A stretch of 64,000 nucleotides of DNA from positions 1 through 64,000 of the forward strand of contig CAKURR010000002.1 in NCBI GenBank assembly GCA_934675735.1, in the 5' to 3' direction. The position numbers were made by a program, and so were the translations under genes. Under the pieces are notes generated by a model that was not told the origin of the DNA, did not search any database, and saw nothing but the letters and a program-made list of their open reading frames with translations. Below, piece by piece: positions 1 through 8,499 of the stretch; the stretch's first letter is position 1; each line of letters begins with the position of its first letter. Source of the stretch: an uncultured Clostridia bacterium (GTDB lineage Bacteria > Bacillota > Clostridia > Christensenellales > Aristaeellaceae).

Positions 1-270
1 ATCTGGCAGTTCAAACGGGATCTCATCCTCGATGCATTTCACGCTGTCATCGGCGAACTTCTCATAATGCAAATTATCCTCACCAACGAAGATAACGGTA
101 TCATCCTTTATGTCTTTGGACTTCAGCTTGCCTTCACGTACCATCTGTTGTTTTTGCGCACGAATACGCTCCAGCAAAACAGAAGCTGGCTCGTCATTGG
201 GATCCTGTGGCACGAGCTTGCCCCGGATGGCAAGGTCGAGTATTTTCTGCCTAAGCGCCTTCGTATCCAT
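1..270 (-). CDS. hsdS: Type I restriction enzyme specificity subunit HsdS, N-terminal part (cut by window edge)
   Basis: The reading frame starts MDTKALRQKILDLAIRGKLV and runs on off the left edge. This opening, with the following PQDPNDEPASVLLERI, is the usual start of the S subunit, which sets the DNA target of a type I restriction-modification complex. Its ATG overlaps the hsdM stop codon (TAATG), so translation is probably coupled. About 90 codons are visible; the target recognition domains lie outside the window. The family call is firm, the recognition sequence cannot be read. Confidence 0.85.
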   Translation of the reverse strand, partial: MDTKALRQKILDLAIRGKLVPQDPNDEPASVLLERIRAQKQQMVREGKLKSKDIKDDTVIFVGEDNLHYEKFADDSVKCIEDEIPFELPD

Positions 271-1700
271 TATTCATCAACCTCGCCAATCAATTCCTCC
301 AGGGCTGCGACTGCCTTGGCGATATTTGCGGATTTGGTCTTGATCTGCTCCAGTAGCTCCGCCAGTGTATAATCGTCCGTTCCGGTGCTGCTCTTCATCC
401 AGGTAATATCAAGGCTGGTCTTGTCGCGGGCGAGTATTTCTTCATAGGTATAGCGACGCCACCGCCCGTTGGGGTTATCCACGCTCCAGGTCTCATGCCG
501 GGCTGAAAGATCACCACCTGCATAGCAGGTCACAAATTCATCAAAGTGGCTCTCTTTCAGCGGATTGGTTTTCCCGAAGGAGGGCATGTCGGAGCGAAGA
601 TCATAGAACCAGATTTCGCGGGTGTTTCCGGTATCATGAGCGCCACGGGTGAAGAAGAGGACGTTGGTTTTGACACCTTGGGCATAGAAAATGCCAGTGG
701 GAAGGCGAAGAATGGTATGCAGATTGCACTTTTCCATCAAGTCTCGGCGGATCTTCTCTCCATCTCCGTCGGCGAAAAGCACATTATCAGGCAAAACCAC
801 TGCGGCGCGCGCGTGCCCGCTCCGGTTCAGGCTGCGATAGATGTGCTGGAGGAAATTAAGCTGTTTGTTACTGCTGGGGAAGGTCAGGTCGTCACGGGTG
901 GCGCGTTCACCGCCTTTCTTTGTACCGAAGGGCGGATTGGTCAGAACGACATCATAGCCCTTCAATTGCGTTCCGAAAGAAGACAGCGTATCGCCCAGGT
1001 AGATCGGGCATTCGATATCATGAAGCATCGCGTTCATCAGCGCAAGGCGATGCGTGTCATGCACCAACTCGCAACCGGTAAACGCACGCTTCTTCTGGAA
1101 TTCCTGCTCGTCAATGGATAGAGAGAACAAATCGTCGGTGATGGATTTTACGTACGCGTCTGCGGCAATCATAAATCCAAAAGTTCCGCACGCGGGATCG
1201 TTGCAGAGCTCTCCGGGCTGAGGTGCGATCAGGCGCGTCATCACGTTGATGAGCACGCGGGGCGTGAAGTACTGTCCCGCCCCAGACTTTTTTTCATTGG
1301 CGTTCTTCTCCAGCAGTCCTTCATAAAGATTGCCGAGGCCCTCTTCCTTGGCGGTGAACCAGTCGAACTGATCAATGGTGGTGATGATTTTTTCGAGATT
1401 TTTGGGCTCGTCGATCTTTGTTTGCGCTCCCTGATAGATCTCCCGCACACGGCCAGTGCAATTTTCCCCAAGGAAAGACAGCAGGGTCTGATAATGCTTT
1501 TTCAGCTCAAGCCCGCTTCGGCTGGTCAGGCTGTCCCAGCGGTATCCTTCCGGGATTGCTTCCTCGCTCCCTGTCTCCTTGCACATCTTCAGAAAAAGAA
1601 TATAGGTAAGCTCAGTCACATACTCGTGGTAGGTGATACCGTCATCGCGAAGCACATTGCAAAGGTTCCAAAGCTTTGCCACGATCTCCTGATTGTTCAT
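270..1700 (-). CDS. hsdM: Type I restriction-modification DNA methyltransferase HsdM
   Basis: 476 residues, full length for HsdM. An N-terminal helical domain (about 1-130, starting NNQEIVAKLWNLCNVLRDDG) precedes an adenine N6-methyltransferase domain. The AdoMet-binding motif reads DPACGTFGFMIAA, with F where many family members have G or A, and the catalytic motif reads VVLTNPPFG. It would methylate adenine in the host copies of the target and is also part of the restriction complex. The start codon overlaps the hsdR stop by 4 nt (ATGA) and the stop overlaps the hsdS start, so hsdR-hsdM-hsdS is one tightly packed operon. Base composition is lower in GC than the core genes to the right. Confidence 0.95.
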   Translation of the reverse strand: MNNQEIVAKLWNLCNVLRDDGITYHEYVTELTYILFLKMCKETGSEEAIPEGYRWDSLTSRSGLELKKHYQTLLSFLGENCTGRVREIYQGAQTKIDEPKNLEKIITTIDQFDWFTAKEEGLGNLYEGLLEKNANEKKSGAGQYFTPRVLINVMTRLIAPQPGELCNDPACGTFGFMIAADAYVKSITDDLFSLSIDEQEFQKKRAFTGCELVHDTHRLALMNAMLHDIECPIYLGDTLSSFGTQLKGYDVVLTNPPFGTKKGGERATRDDLTFPSSNKQLNFLQHIYRSLNRSGHARAAVVLPDNVLFADGDGEKIRRDLMEKCNLHTILRLPTGIFYAQGVKTNVLFFTRGAHDTGNTREIWFYDLRSDMPSFGKTNPLKESHFDEFVTCYAGGDLSARHETWSVDNPNGRWRRYTYEEILARDKTSLDITWMKSSTGTDDYTLAELLEQIKTKSANIAKAVAALEELIGEVDE

Positions 1701-4700
1701 GCAGCCTTGCCTCCGTCATCATAAATGTACTGATTGATTTCGCGGATGATTTCGCGCAGATTTCCGCCAAACCGTTTGTCAATCATACTGAACCCGCCGT
1801 TTGTCTTGAACGCCCCCTGGTCAAAAATGCTCTCATCTAATACCGGCTCTTCCAGCATGGTTTTTTCGATACGCGCCAACCAGTTCAACTGGTTCTGGTT
1901 GAAAGCATGCTCCTGACGGATTCGCGCAAACGCATGCTTGATCCTGCTCTCGTGGCTGATCAGAGATGAACCAAGCGCTTCACGCCGGATGAAGGCGATG
2001 ATATCCGCTGTGATATCCTGATTGGTAACAGCTTTCCACGCCCCGTTTAACTGTTCCTCTGTAAAGCTGTGACGATCCAACTCCATGCGCAAGCTTTTCA
2101 ATGCATCCCTGGTCAGGTCAGAAGGTCTCGTGCAGAGAATCTTGAGCGCTTCAATCTCGTTGATATGTGTCTTGATAAAATCAGCAAAGGAGTCCAGATA
2201 ATCCTGCGGTGCTTGACCTTTCCCATAGCCCCGTGTATGACTGATAATCTCATCTGGGTGGTCATCAACAATCTTGCCAGGACGAGGCTTGAAATCATGA
2301 TCCAGCATGATAAGAGCTTCTTTTGCGTCAAACACATAAGTCTTTGCCTTATCAATATCCTGGATGGCGTGTAGCGCGTCGGCAAAGGAAACCAGAGTGT
2401 GACCTTTTGTCATGTAAGTAAACTGTTCACTTCCATGATTGGATACATATCGACTCTTCCGGCGGAGCTTCGAGACGATTTCATCGATCTGTGCTCGAAT
2501 ATGCCGTTCTTCTTCCAGAACCTCCAACCCTTTGATCAGTTCCTCAAAAGTAGTGGAAGGGTTGCGAGACACGGGCTTCATATTCGTGAAGTCCGTCAAT
2601 GATTCATATACGCCTACGGGATCGTAGATCTCAAAATGTGTTTTACCAATCTCAGGGCAAAGCCGGGTGGCGCGCCCGAGCATTTGTTCAAACAGAATTC
2701 TGGAACGGATTCGGCGCATAAACACCAGAGAGGTAATCTCTGGCACATCAATACCCGTTGTTAGAAGATCGACAGTCACAACGATATTGGGATTCTGCTC
2801 GTTCTTGAATTCACGGATGGCATTACTAACAACGGCCTTATCACCTATGCTGCCAGTGATTTTCCTGATGGCATCAGGGTTAACACCCTTTTCGCTATAG
2901 ATTTCCCGGAGAATATCAACGATCATATCAGCATGATCATCATCCACAGCGAATATCAGAGTTTTACCTTGCCCTTCGGGATCAATGTATTCCGAGATTT
3001 CACGCAGCACTGTCTCATTAAATGGGCGAGTAATGACCTGCCTGTTGAAGGTTTCTACATCGAACTCAATTTCATCTTCCAGTTCACTGCTGTTGAGCAA
3101 TTCACCGGTGACAGGGTCAATCATGGTAATCTGTTCACCAGCGCTATACCGAATGCCCTCGGCACGGAGTTTGCTGACAATGTTGTGAGGAGCATCATGA
3201 TCGACAAGATATCCGTCAATGACTGCCTCGCGGTAACTGTAGTTGAAAACCGGATTACCGAAGATTGCTGTGGTATGCAGCGCAGGTGTCGCAGTCAGGG
3301 CGATTTTTACGGCATCGAAATACTCAATCACCATACGATACTTGCTAATATAATCTGCTTCATCACGATAGAGCATTTCTGTTTCGGAAAGCTCTTTATC
3401 CATCGTATATCCCCGATGCGCCTCATCGACAATGATTAAATCGTAGTCAGATACAGAGATAGAAGCTTCTTCGTCATTAAGAAGATGCCGAACCATACTC
3501 TGAACGGTAGCAACTTTGATGCGGGTCTCCGCATCAAAGCCCTGTTGCCCAAGCTCACGGATATTGTATATGTTATCCAGAGTCAGCAGTTCTTCCAGCT
3601 TAACCTCTTTGAATACATCCTGAGCCTGCTCACCGAGGGAATTGCGATCCACCAGAAATAGAATACGCCTGAACCGATTTGTGGAAAGGAAACGGTAAAT
3701 CATACCGAGGACGGTTCTTGTTTTACCTGTGCCAGTAGCCATGGACAAGAGAACTGCTTTCTGTCCGTTGATAATCGCCTTCTCGGCTGCTTCTATAGCA
3801 CGAATCTGATAATCACGCAAATGAAGTCCATCAGGATCACGGAGCAAATCATAAGGTGTATTTTCCAGCTTTGCATTCGCTGTAGCAGGATTATTGCTCA
3901 GAAGCGTCGTTAATCCTTCCGGACTCATCCACCCTCTGAGTGCACGTGATTTGTTGGCAGGATTTCTTACATCCCGAAACCAGACACCAGATTTTTCCTT
4001 CCATTGCTCAACATATCGGCGTCCATTGGCTACAAACAGGAACGGAACATAATACCCACCCCATTCGCCTATACACAGTGGCTTGTCTTCTTCACGAATC
4101 GCTGCTGCATATTCCCGGCATTGTCCATCGACAACTCCAGGAACGTCTATGCTGATCCGTTTGGCTTCTATGATGCCAACCATCTGCAAGCCAATGAAAA
4201 GCGCATAATCAGCGCGGCCATCATCACCATCTTGAGCAGTTGTCGGCCATTCCGCAATAGCCAAGTTACGCCCTTTGACGGGACGAGTCCCGTTGGCGTA
4301 GCGCAGGGACTGCGTGTCAGCCTCCCATCCAGCTGCGCGAAGCTGACAATCAATAATCAAACGTGTTTCTGCTTCAGTGGCATCAGAGCTTGCTGCAACC
4401 TGCTCAGACTTTTGCTTGCGTTCCTGCTTCGGAGCTGCTGATGCCGCAGTTACCACTGCAGTGACTCGGGCGTTCAGTTTGACAATCTCCGCTTCCTTTT
4501 CAGCAAGCAAAGAAGCATAATCAACCGCCACCTCTTTCTCTGGCATAATAAACGGATCAGGGATATAACCCCAATCGCCATACACTTCCATAAACCAGCA
4601 AGCAAGGCGATATGTCATTTCCAGCAATGTCTTTGCGTCGGCCAAAGAATCAAGCCCCGCATGAACCGCCTTGTTTCTCTGCTGACGCAGTGTATAGAAT

Positions 4701-4948
4701 ATATCGTCAATATTTGAAGGCAATAAGCCTTCTCGCTTCAAAATACGTATACGGGCAGCCTGCGAATCATCAGCTTCCGGCGTGCGAAGGTGCTCAACCG
4801 CAAATATTTCTGAGACAACTCGTTCGCCAAACATGCCCAGTTTGAAGATGCAACTGTTCGGATCAGTAAATAGATAACCTTCGGCAGTCGCACCGATTTC
4901 TGCCAGGGCAGGCCAATAACGACGAAGAAACTCGAAATTTGACTTCAT
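1697..4948 (-). CDS. hsdR: Type I restriction endonuclease subunit HsdR (translocase/nuclease)
   Basis: 1083 residues. The first 130 or so residues look like a DUF4145-type domain, followed by a charged, coiled-coil-like linker (about 140-185). An HSDR_N nuclease domain follows, with the acidic-Lys signature in ADYALF and GIIEAKR. The superfamily 2 motor has Walker A MATGTGKTRT, DEAH box (VDEAHRGY), motif III ALTATPAL and motif VI around MLGRATRL. The C-terminal third matches the EcoEI-type R subunit. It pumps and cuts unmodified DNA in an ATP-dependent way together with HsdM and HsdS. The start overlaps the upstream XRE regulator stop by 4 nt. No frameshift is seen, so the restriction arm looks intact. 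Confidence 0.93.
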   Translation of the reverse strand: MKSNFEFLRRYWPALAEIGATAEGYLFTDPNSCIFKLGMFGERVVSEIFAVEHLRTPEADDSQAARIRILKREGLLPSNIDDIFYTLRQQRNKAVHAGLDSLADAKTLLEMTYRLACWFMEVYGDWGYIPDPFIMPEKEVAVDYASLLAEKEAEIVKLNARVTAVVTAASAAPKQERKQKSEQVAASSDATEAETRLIIDCQLRAAGWEADTQSLRYANGTRPVKGRNLAIAEWPTTAQDGDDGRADYALFIGLQMVGIIEAKRISIDVPGVVDGQCREYAAAIREEDKPLCIGEWGGYYVPFLFVANGRRYVEQWKEKSGVWFRDVRNPANKSRALRGWMSPEGLTTLLSNNPATANAKLENTPYDLLRDPDGLHLRDYQIRAIEAAEKAIINGQKAVLLSMATGTGKTRTVLGMIYRFLSTNRFRRILFLVDRNSLGEQAQDVFKEVKLEELLTLDNIYNIRELGQQGFDAETRIKVATVQSMVRHLLNDEEASISVSDYDLIIVDEAHRGYTMDKELSETEMLYRDEADYISKYRMVIEYFDAVKIALTATPALHTTAIFGNPVFNYSYREAVIDGYLVDHDAPHNIVSKLRAEGIRYSAGEQITMIDPVTGELLNSSELEDEIEFDVETFNRQVITRPFNETVLREISEYIDPEGQGKTLIFAVDDDHADMIVDILREIYSEKGVNPDAIRKITGSIGDKAVVSNAIREFKNEQNPNIVVTVDLLTTGIDVPEITSLVFMRRIRSRILFEQMLGRATRLCPEIGKTHFEIYDPVGVYESLTDFTNMKPVSRNPSTTFEELIKGLEVLEEERHIRAQIDEIVSKLRRKSRYVSNHGSEQFTYMTKGHTLVSFADALHAIQDIDKAKTYVFDAKEALIMLDHDFKPRPGKIVDDHPDEIISHTRGYGKGQAPQDYLDSFADFIKTHINEIEALKILCTRPSDLTRDALKSLRMELDRHSFTEEQLNGAWKAVTNQDITADIIAFIRREALGSSLISHESRIKHAFARIRQEHAFNQNQLNWLARIEKTMLEEPVLDESIFDQGAFKTNGGFSMIDKRFGGNLREIIREINQYIYDDGGKAA

Positions 4949-5169
4949 ACAGAATCGCCCTCCTCTCCATCGTCAATTACTTCTGAAATGTCATCTATGC
5001 TGCAATCAAGCACTTTACATATTTTGTAGAGGGTTTCAAGCTGGATAGATTCATGCTTGCCCATCTTAGCGATGACATTCGTAGTAACGCCTGCTTTCTT
5101 GCGAAGCTCTGTCTTTGTCATGTCTTTGTCTATAAGCAATTTCCACAGCTTATTGTAGCTTATTGACAT
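4945..5169 (-). CDS. Small XRE-family regulator heading the restriction-modification operon
   Basis: 74 residues, nearly all one helix-turn-helix domain (KTELRKKAGVTTNVIAKMGK). I place the start at ATG 5169, because GAGGTG lies 7 nt upstream; a TTG one codon earlier is possible. Its stop overlaps the hsdR ATG. A regulator of this size at the head of an R-M operon, with a perfect palindrome over its own promoter, fits an autoregulator that times restriction after methylation. That role is inferred from position; the fold is clear. Confidence 0.85.
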   Translation of the reverse strand: MSISYNKLWKLLIDKDMTKTELRKKAGVTTNVIAKMGKHESIQLETLYKICKVLDCSIDDISEVIDDGEEGDSV

Positions 5170-5195
5170 CAATACTCACCTCGTCCATTCTTCCG

Positions 5196-5229
5196 ATAGT
5201 ATTTTACTATGAGAAGATAGACCTGTCAA
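5196..5229 (-). promoter_or_regulatory. Promoter and palindromic operator of the R-M operon
   Basis: On the minus strand TTGACA (5229-5224) and TAAAAT (5206-5201) are separated by exactly 17 nt. The perfect palindrome ATAGTA-TTT-TACTAT (5196-5210) covers the -10 box, so a bound dimer would block RNA polymerase. The neighbouring XRE protein is the obvious candidate. Confidence 0.8.
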
Positions 5230-5661
5230 CATGTAATTGACAAACTCAATATTATCTTGACAATCTTCAACTGATCATTGTAAAGAGAATTAATATACGC
5301 AAAGTATCATAAACGCAAACATAGGCGGTAGATGTTAGATATGCCAACGTCAGTTTTACTCTTCAGCTAATCGGATGACCTGTTCCGTTAGCAGCCCCAT
5401 CCACAAGCAAGACCAATTCACCTGTTAGGCTCCATCACAAATATTCACTATTTGTGCATGCTTAGTCAGAAAATACCTTCGAAATCCAACGAATGGCCCC
5501 AAAGGAACGGTATGTCTTTTCATGGCTGCCACATTTTTTTGCTGAATCGTCCGCCAATGTTTGCAATTTTGAGAGCAAGCAAAAGGGGACGCCGTTAGAA
5601 ATCAGGCAAAATTGTTGGCAGTCTGCTAACAGGATGCTTGAATTCGTTAGCAAAAAGACCC

Positions 5662-5688
5662 GACAGAAAAAGAAAAGCGCCCGCTTTT
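5662..5688 (-). terminator. Probable terminator of tRNA-Arg
   Basis: On the minus strand AAAAGC-GGGC-GCTTTT is followed by CTTTTTC, about 50 nt after the tRNA 3' end. The stem is short, so confidence is moderate. Confidence 0.4.
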
Positions 5689-5736
5689 GTTAGCAGGCTG
5701 CTGTTAGCAGCTTTTTGCTCCAAAAACGGGCTTTTT

Positions 5737-5813
5737 TGGCGATCCCGGCGCGATTCGAACGCGCGACGTTCCGCTTAGGAGGCGGACCCTCTATCCTGCT
5801 GAGGTACGGGACC
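5737..5813 (-). tRNA. tRNA-Arg (anticodon CCT), CCA encoded
   Basis: The cloverleaf folds completely. The acceptor GGTCCCG pairs with CGGGATC, the D stem is CCTC/GAGG, the anticodon stem is TCCGC/GCGGA with loop CTCCTAA, and the T stem is GCGCG/CGCGC around TTCGAAT. It is followed by discriminator G and an encoded CCA. It reads AGG codons. It stands between the restriction operon and a broken second tRNA-Arg(CCT). Confidence 0.95.
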
Positions 5814-6054
5814 ATGTCCTCGAAATCCTTATTTCACAAGGCTTTCGAGCTTTTCGGTCTTCCTGACCGAGGGAAGTAATCCAGGCTTTCCGCGTTAGCT
5901 GTCTAACTGCGGGCGGCGTGTTCGACTTTCACGAGCCCTTCATCTTCCGCCTGATGTTAGCAGTTTGGCGGTAGCTCTGGGAGGGAAAATCGGACGAAAT
6001 CAGGAGGAATCTTGCTATCCGGTCGCTCAATTCAGGCGGCAGTCCGACTTCTTA

Positions 6055-6093
6055 TTAGGAGGCGAACGCTCTATCCTACTGAGCTATGGATGC
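6055..6093 (-). pseudogene. 5' half of a second tRNA-Arg(CCT), cut in the anticodon loop
   Basis: On the minus strand the sequence begins GCATCCA, then has a good D arm (GCTC...GAGC) and anticodon arm through CCTAA. It then stops resembling a tRNA: no T arm, acceptor 3' strand or CCA follows. It shares the exact 10-mer TTAGGAGGCG (forward) with the intact tRNA-Arg at 5737-5813. A break at the anticodon loop is a typical crossover point for tRNA-directed tyrosine recombinases. Confidence 0.75.
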
Positions 6094-6265
6094 AAAAAAT
6101 CGTTCATTTCCAATTATAGAGGAAAGCGCGGGAAAAGTCAATTCCTTTCCCCGCATCCGCGCGAAAACCGCGTGTCTTTTGGCCGTTTTAAGTTGACGCA
6201 CCCACGAAAATGAGATATACTTTCTAAGTTATGATAACAAAAATTGCGCGGAAAGGGGCTGAATC

Positions 6266-8458
6266 GTGAAAAGAAAGCTTCGTAGCAACCGCCACGCGGG
6301 CAAAATCGTTCTGATTTTGTGCAATTCCGCGCTGGTGCTGGCGGTCGTTGCCTTTGTGGTGCATTACACCGCAGGCGTGCGCACCGATCAGGAGAGCATG
6401 GCGCGCGATTCCTTCTGCAACACCGTTGAAACGATGAAGCAACTTTCCGTCCGCTATCTCGATTCGGAACAGCGCATCGCCGAGGATTGGGCCGCCTACA
6501 TCGAGCACGAAAACATGGATATCGACGAAGCACTCGCGTATCTCTGTGCCGCCAGCTCTTCGCAAGAGCGCTACGCGCATCTGGTGGATATGGATACCCT
6601 CGAGGCGCGCTCTTCGTATCTGAGCAGCGACGGGGACAGCGTTTCCGCCTATCGGCGCTTTGCCGAGCCGACTTGGAACAGCGGCCAAAGCATGATTGAG
6701 ACCATGCGCCTCATGTTCAGCGGCGAAACCTCCGTGCTGGGCCGCTATAAAATCATCGAAAGCCAGATGACCGTCGTCAGCGTCGGCACGCGCGTGACGC
6801 TGCGCACGGCAGACGGCGGGCAGAAGCCCTATCTGCTGCTGCGCGTCATCCCGATTGAGAGCATCCGCAAGCTGTGGATTTTCCCGCTGAATTATCCCGA
6901 TGCGGAAATCGGCCTCATCCGAACCAACTGCGATTACGTCATCCCCTCCAACGCCATGCGTTCGGAAAACTTTTTGGAGTTTATCCGCGCTTATAACTAC
7001 GCCGACGATTATAACGGCGTGGACGCGCTGCTCCCCCTGATGCAAAACACGGACAGCGGCCTGCTCGCCTACAACAATTCCCGCGGCGAAATGTGTTATT
7101 GGTATTATTCCGCGCTGGACGGTTACAGCGGACAGCTGATTCTGGGCTATGTGCCCCAAAAGACGCTGGCCGCGTCCGACACGGGCGTGCCCGCGTCGCT
7201 GATTATCGGCGCGCTGCTGCTGGCGCTGATGCTCATCGACGGCGCGTATATCCTCAACATCAACCGCCGTCTGCGTGTCTCCGTCAAGCTTGCCGAACAG
7301 GCCAGCGAGGCCAAGACGCAGTTTCTTTCCACCATGAGCCATGATATCCGTACGCCGCTCAACGCCGTGCTGGGCATGACCAAGCTCGCGCAGGACCACA
7401 TTGCGGACAGGCCGTATGTCGAAAACTGCCTGAAAAAAATCTCTGTCTCCGGCGGCCACCTGCTGACCCTCATCAACGATATTCTGGAACTTTCCCGCGT
7501 GGAGAGCGGCAAAACCGTCCTCTCCCCCGCGCCGTTCGCCGTGGAAGAGCTGGTCGGCAGGCTCGACAGCATCACCCGCACGCAGGCCGATGAGCGCGGG
7601 CAGCATTTCACCGTGCAGCTGCACGATCTTATCACCCCCTATCTCGTGGGCGACAAGCTGCGGCTCAGCCAAATCTATCTGAACCTGCTCAACAACGCCG
7701 TCAAATACACCCGCCCCGGCGGTCACATTCGGCTGGAAATGCGGGAAACGCCGACGGAGGACGGCCTTGTGTCGCTCGTCTGCGTCATCGCCGACGACGG
7801 CATAGGCATGTCGCCCGAGTTTCAGGCGACAATGTATGACTCCTTCTCCCGCGCCAAGGACGGCCGCATCGACAAGACGCAGGGCACGGGCCTCGGTCTG
7901 GCCATTGTGCAGCGCATGGTCGATATGATGAAAGGCACGATTCTCTGCAAAAGCGAGCCGGGCAAAGGCACGACCTTCACCGTGCGCATCCCGCTGCAAA
8001 CAACCGATCACGCCGACCGCCCCGCCGCGCAGACCGCCGAGAGCGACGACGACTTACAAGGTACGCGCCTGCTCGTCGCCGAAGATAACGACCTCAACTG
8101 GGAAATCATCTCCGCGCTGCTCGACGAGCACGGCATTCTCTGCGACCGCGCGGAAAACGGCCGCGTCTGCGTCCGCATGTTGGAGGACGCGCCGCCGGAT
8201 ACCTACGCTCTCGTGCTGATGGATGTGCAGATGCCCGAGCTGAACGGGCGCGACGCGGCGCGCGAAATCCGCAAGAACGCGCGGCAGGATCTGCGCGAAA
8301 TCCCCATCGCGGCGATGACCGCCGACGCGTTCGCCGAAGATATGCAGGCCTGTCTCGACGCGGGCATGGATATGCACCTTTCCAAGCCCGTTGAAATCGA
8401 CAAGGTGCTGCGCGCCATCCGCCGTCTCCGTCATTACAAACACGGCCAATCGCTGTAA
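6266..8458 (+). CDS. Hybrid sensor histidine kinase with C-terminal receiver domain
   Basis: 730 residues, starting at GTG 6266 behind GAAAGGGG. It has a membrane helix at about 13-35, an extracytoplasmic sensor region of about 270 residues with no family I recognise, and a second helix at about 310-332. The HisKA domain has the phospho-acceptor His at residue 359 (STMSHDIRTPLN), and the HATPase has DDGIGM and GTGLGLAI. The receiver has Asp 653 (LVLMDVQMPELNG) and ends in a KP motif. No histidine phosphotransfer or output domain is present, so a separate partner must carry the signal on. The solute-binding lipoprotein gene 41 nt downstream suggests it may sense a ligand-loaded binding protein; that is inference. 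Confidence 0.93.
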   Translation: MKRKLRSNRHAGKIVLILCNSALVLAVVAFVVHYTAGVRTDQESMARDSFCNTVETMKQLSVRYLDSEQRIAEDWAAYIEHENMDIDEALAYLCAASSSQERYAHLVDMDTLEARSSYLSSDGDSVSAYRRFAEPTWNSGQSMIETMRLMFSGETSVLGRYKIIESQMTVVSVGTRVTLRTADGGQKPYLLLRVIPIESIRKLWIFPLNYPDAEIGLIRTNCDYVIPSNAMRSENFLEFIRAYNYADDYNGVDALLPLMQNTDSGLLAYNNSRGEMCYWYYSALDGYSGQLILGYVPQKTLAASDTGVPASLIIGALLLALMLIDGAYILNINRRLRVSVKLAEQASEAKTQFLSTMSHDIRTPLNAVLGMTKLAQDHIADRPYVENCLKKISVSGGHLLTLINDILELSRVESGKTVLSPAPFAVEELVGRLDSITRTQADERGQHFTVQLHDLITPYLVGDKLRLSQIYLNLLNNAVKYTRPGGHIRLEMRETPTEDGLVSLVCVIADDGIGMSPEFQATMYDSFSRAKDGRIDKTQGTGLGLAIVQRMVDMMKGTILCKSEPGKGTTFTVRIPLQTTDHADRPAAQTAESDDDLQGTRLLVAEDNDLNWEIISALLDEHGILCDRAENGRVCVRMLEDAPPDTYALVLMDVQMPELNGRDAAREIRKNARQDLREIPIAAMTADAFAEDMQACLDAGMDMHLSKPVEIDKVLRAIRRLRHYKHGQSL

Positions 8459-8499
8459 TTTCTGTTGATTCACATCGGTTCATTTTAGAGGTACTCACG

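Larger units (their letters stand above)
5387..5963. repeat. Cluster of GTTAGCAG words around tRNA-Arg; otherwise non-coding
   Basis: GTTAGCAG or its complement occurs at 5387, 5623 (complement), 5689, 5703 and 5956, and the shorter GTTAGC at 5646 and about 5894. Two copies form a palindrome (GCTGCT-GTT-AGCAGC, 5697-5711). An 8-base word is not expected to recur like this by chance in under 600 bp. The stretch 5230-5736 holds no convincing gene: short frames of about 60 codons lack ribosome sites. The words may be arm-type recombinase sites of a lost or distant integrase; that is inference. Confidence 0.5.

Noticed and set aside
5387..5963. GTTAGC words as integron attC sites
   Set aside because: attC core sites have the form GTTRRRY with matching partners and an imperfect long stem; GTTAGCAG does not fit and no integron integrase or cassette is present.
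6224..8011. A 595-codon minus-strand frame opposite the hybrid kinase
   Set aside because: Antisense shadow with His/Ala/Gly/Arg-rich low-complexity sequence; the plus-strand kinase has all domain motifs.
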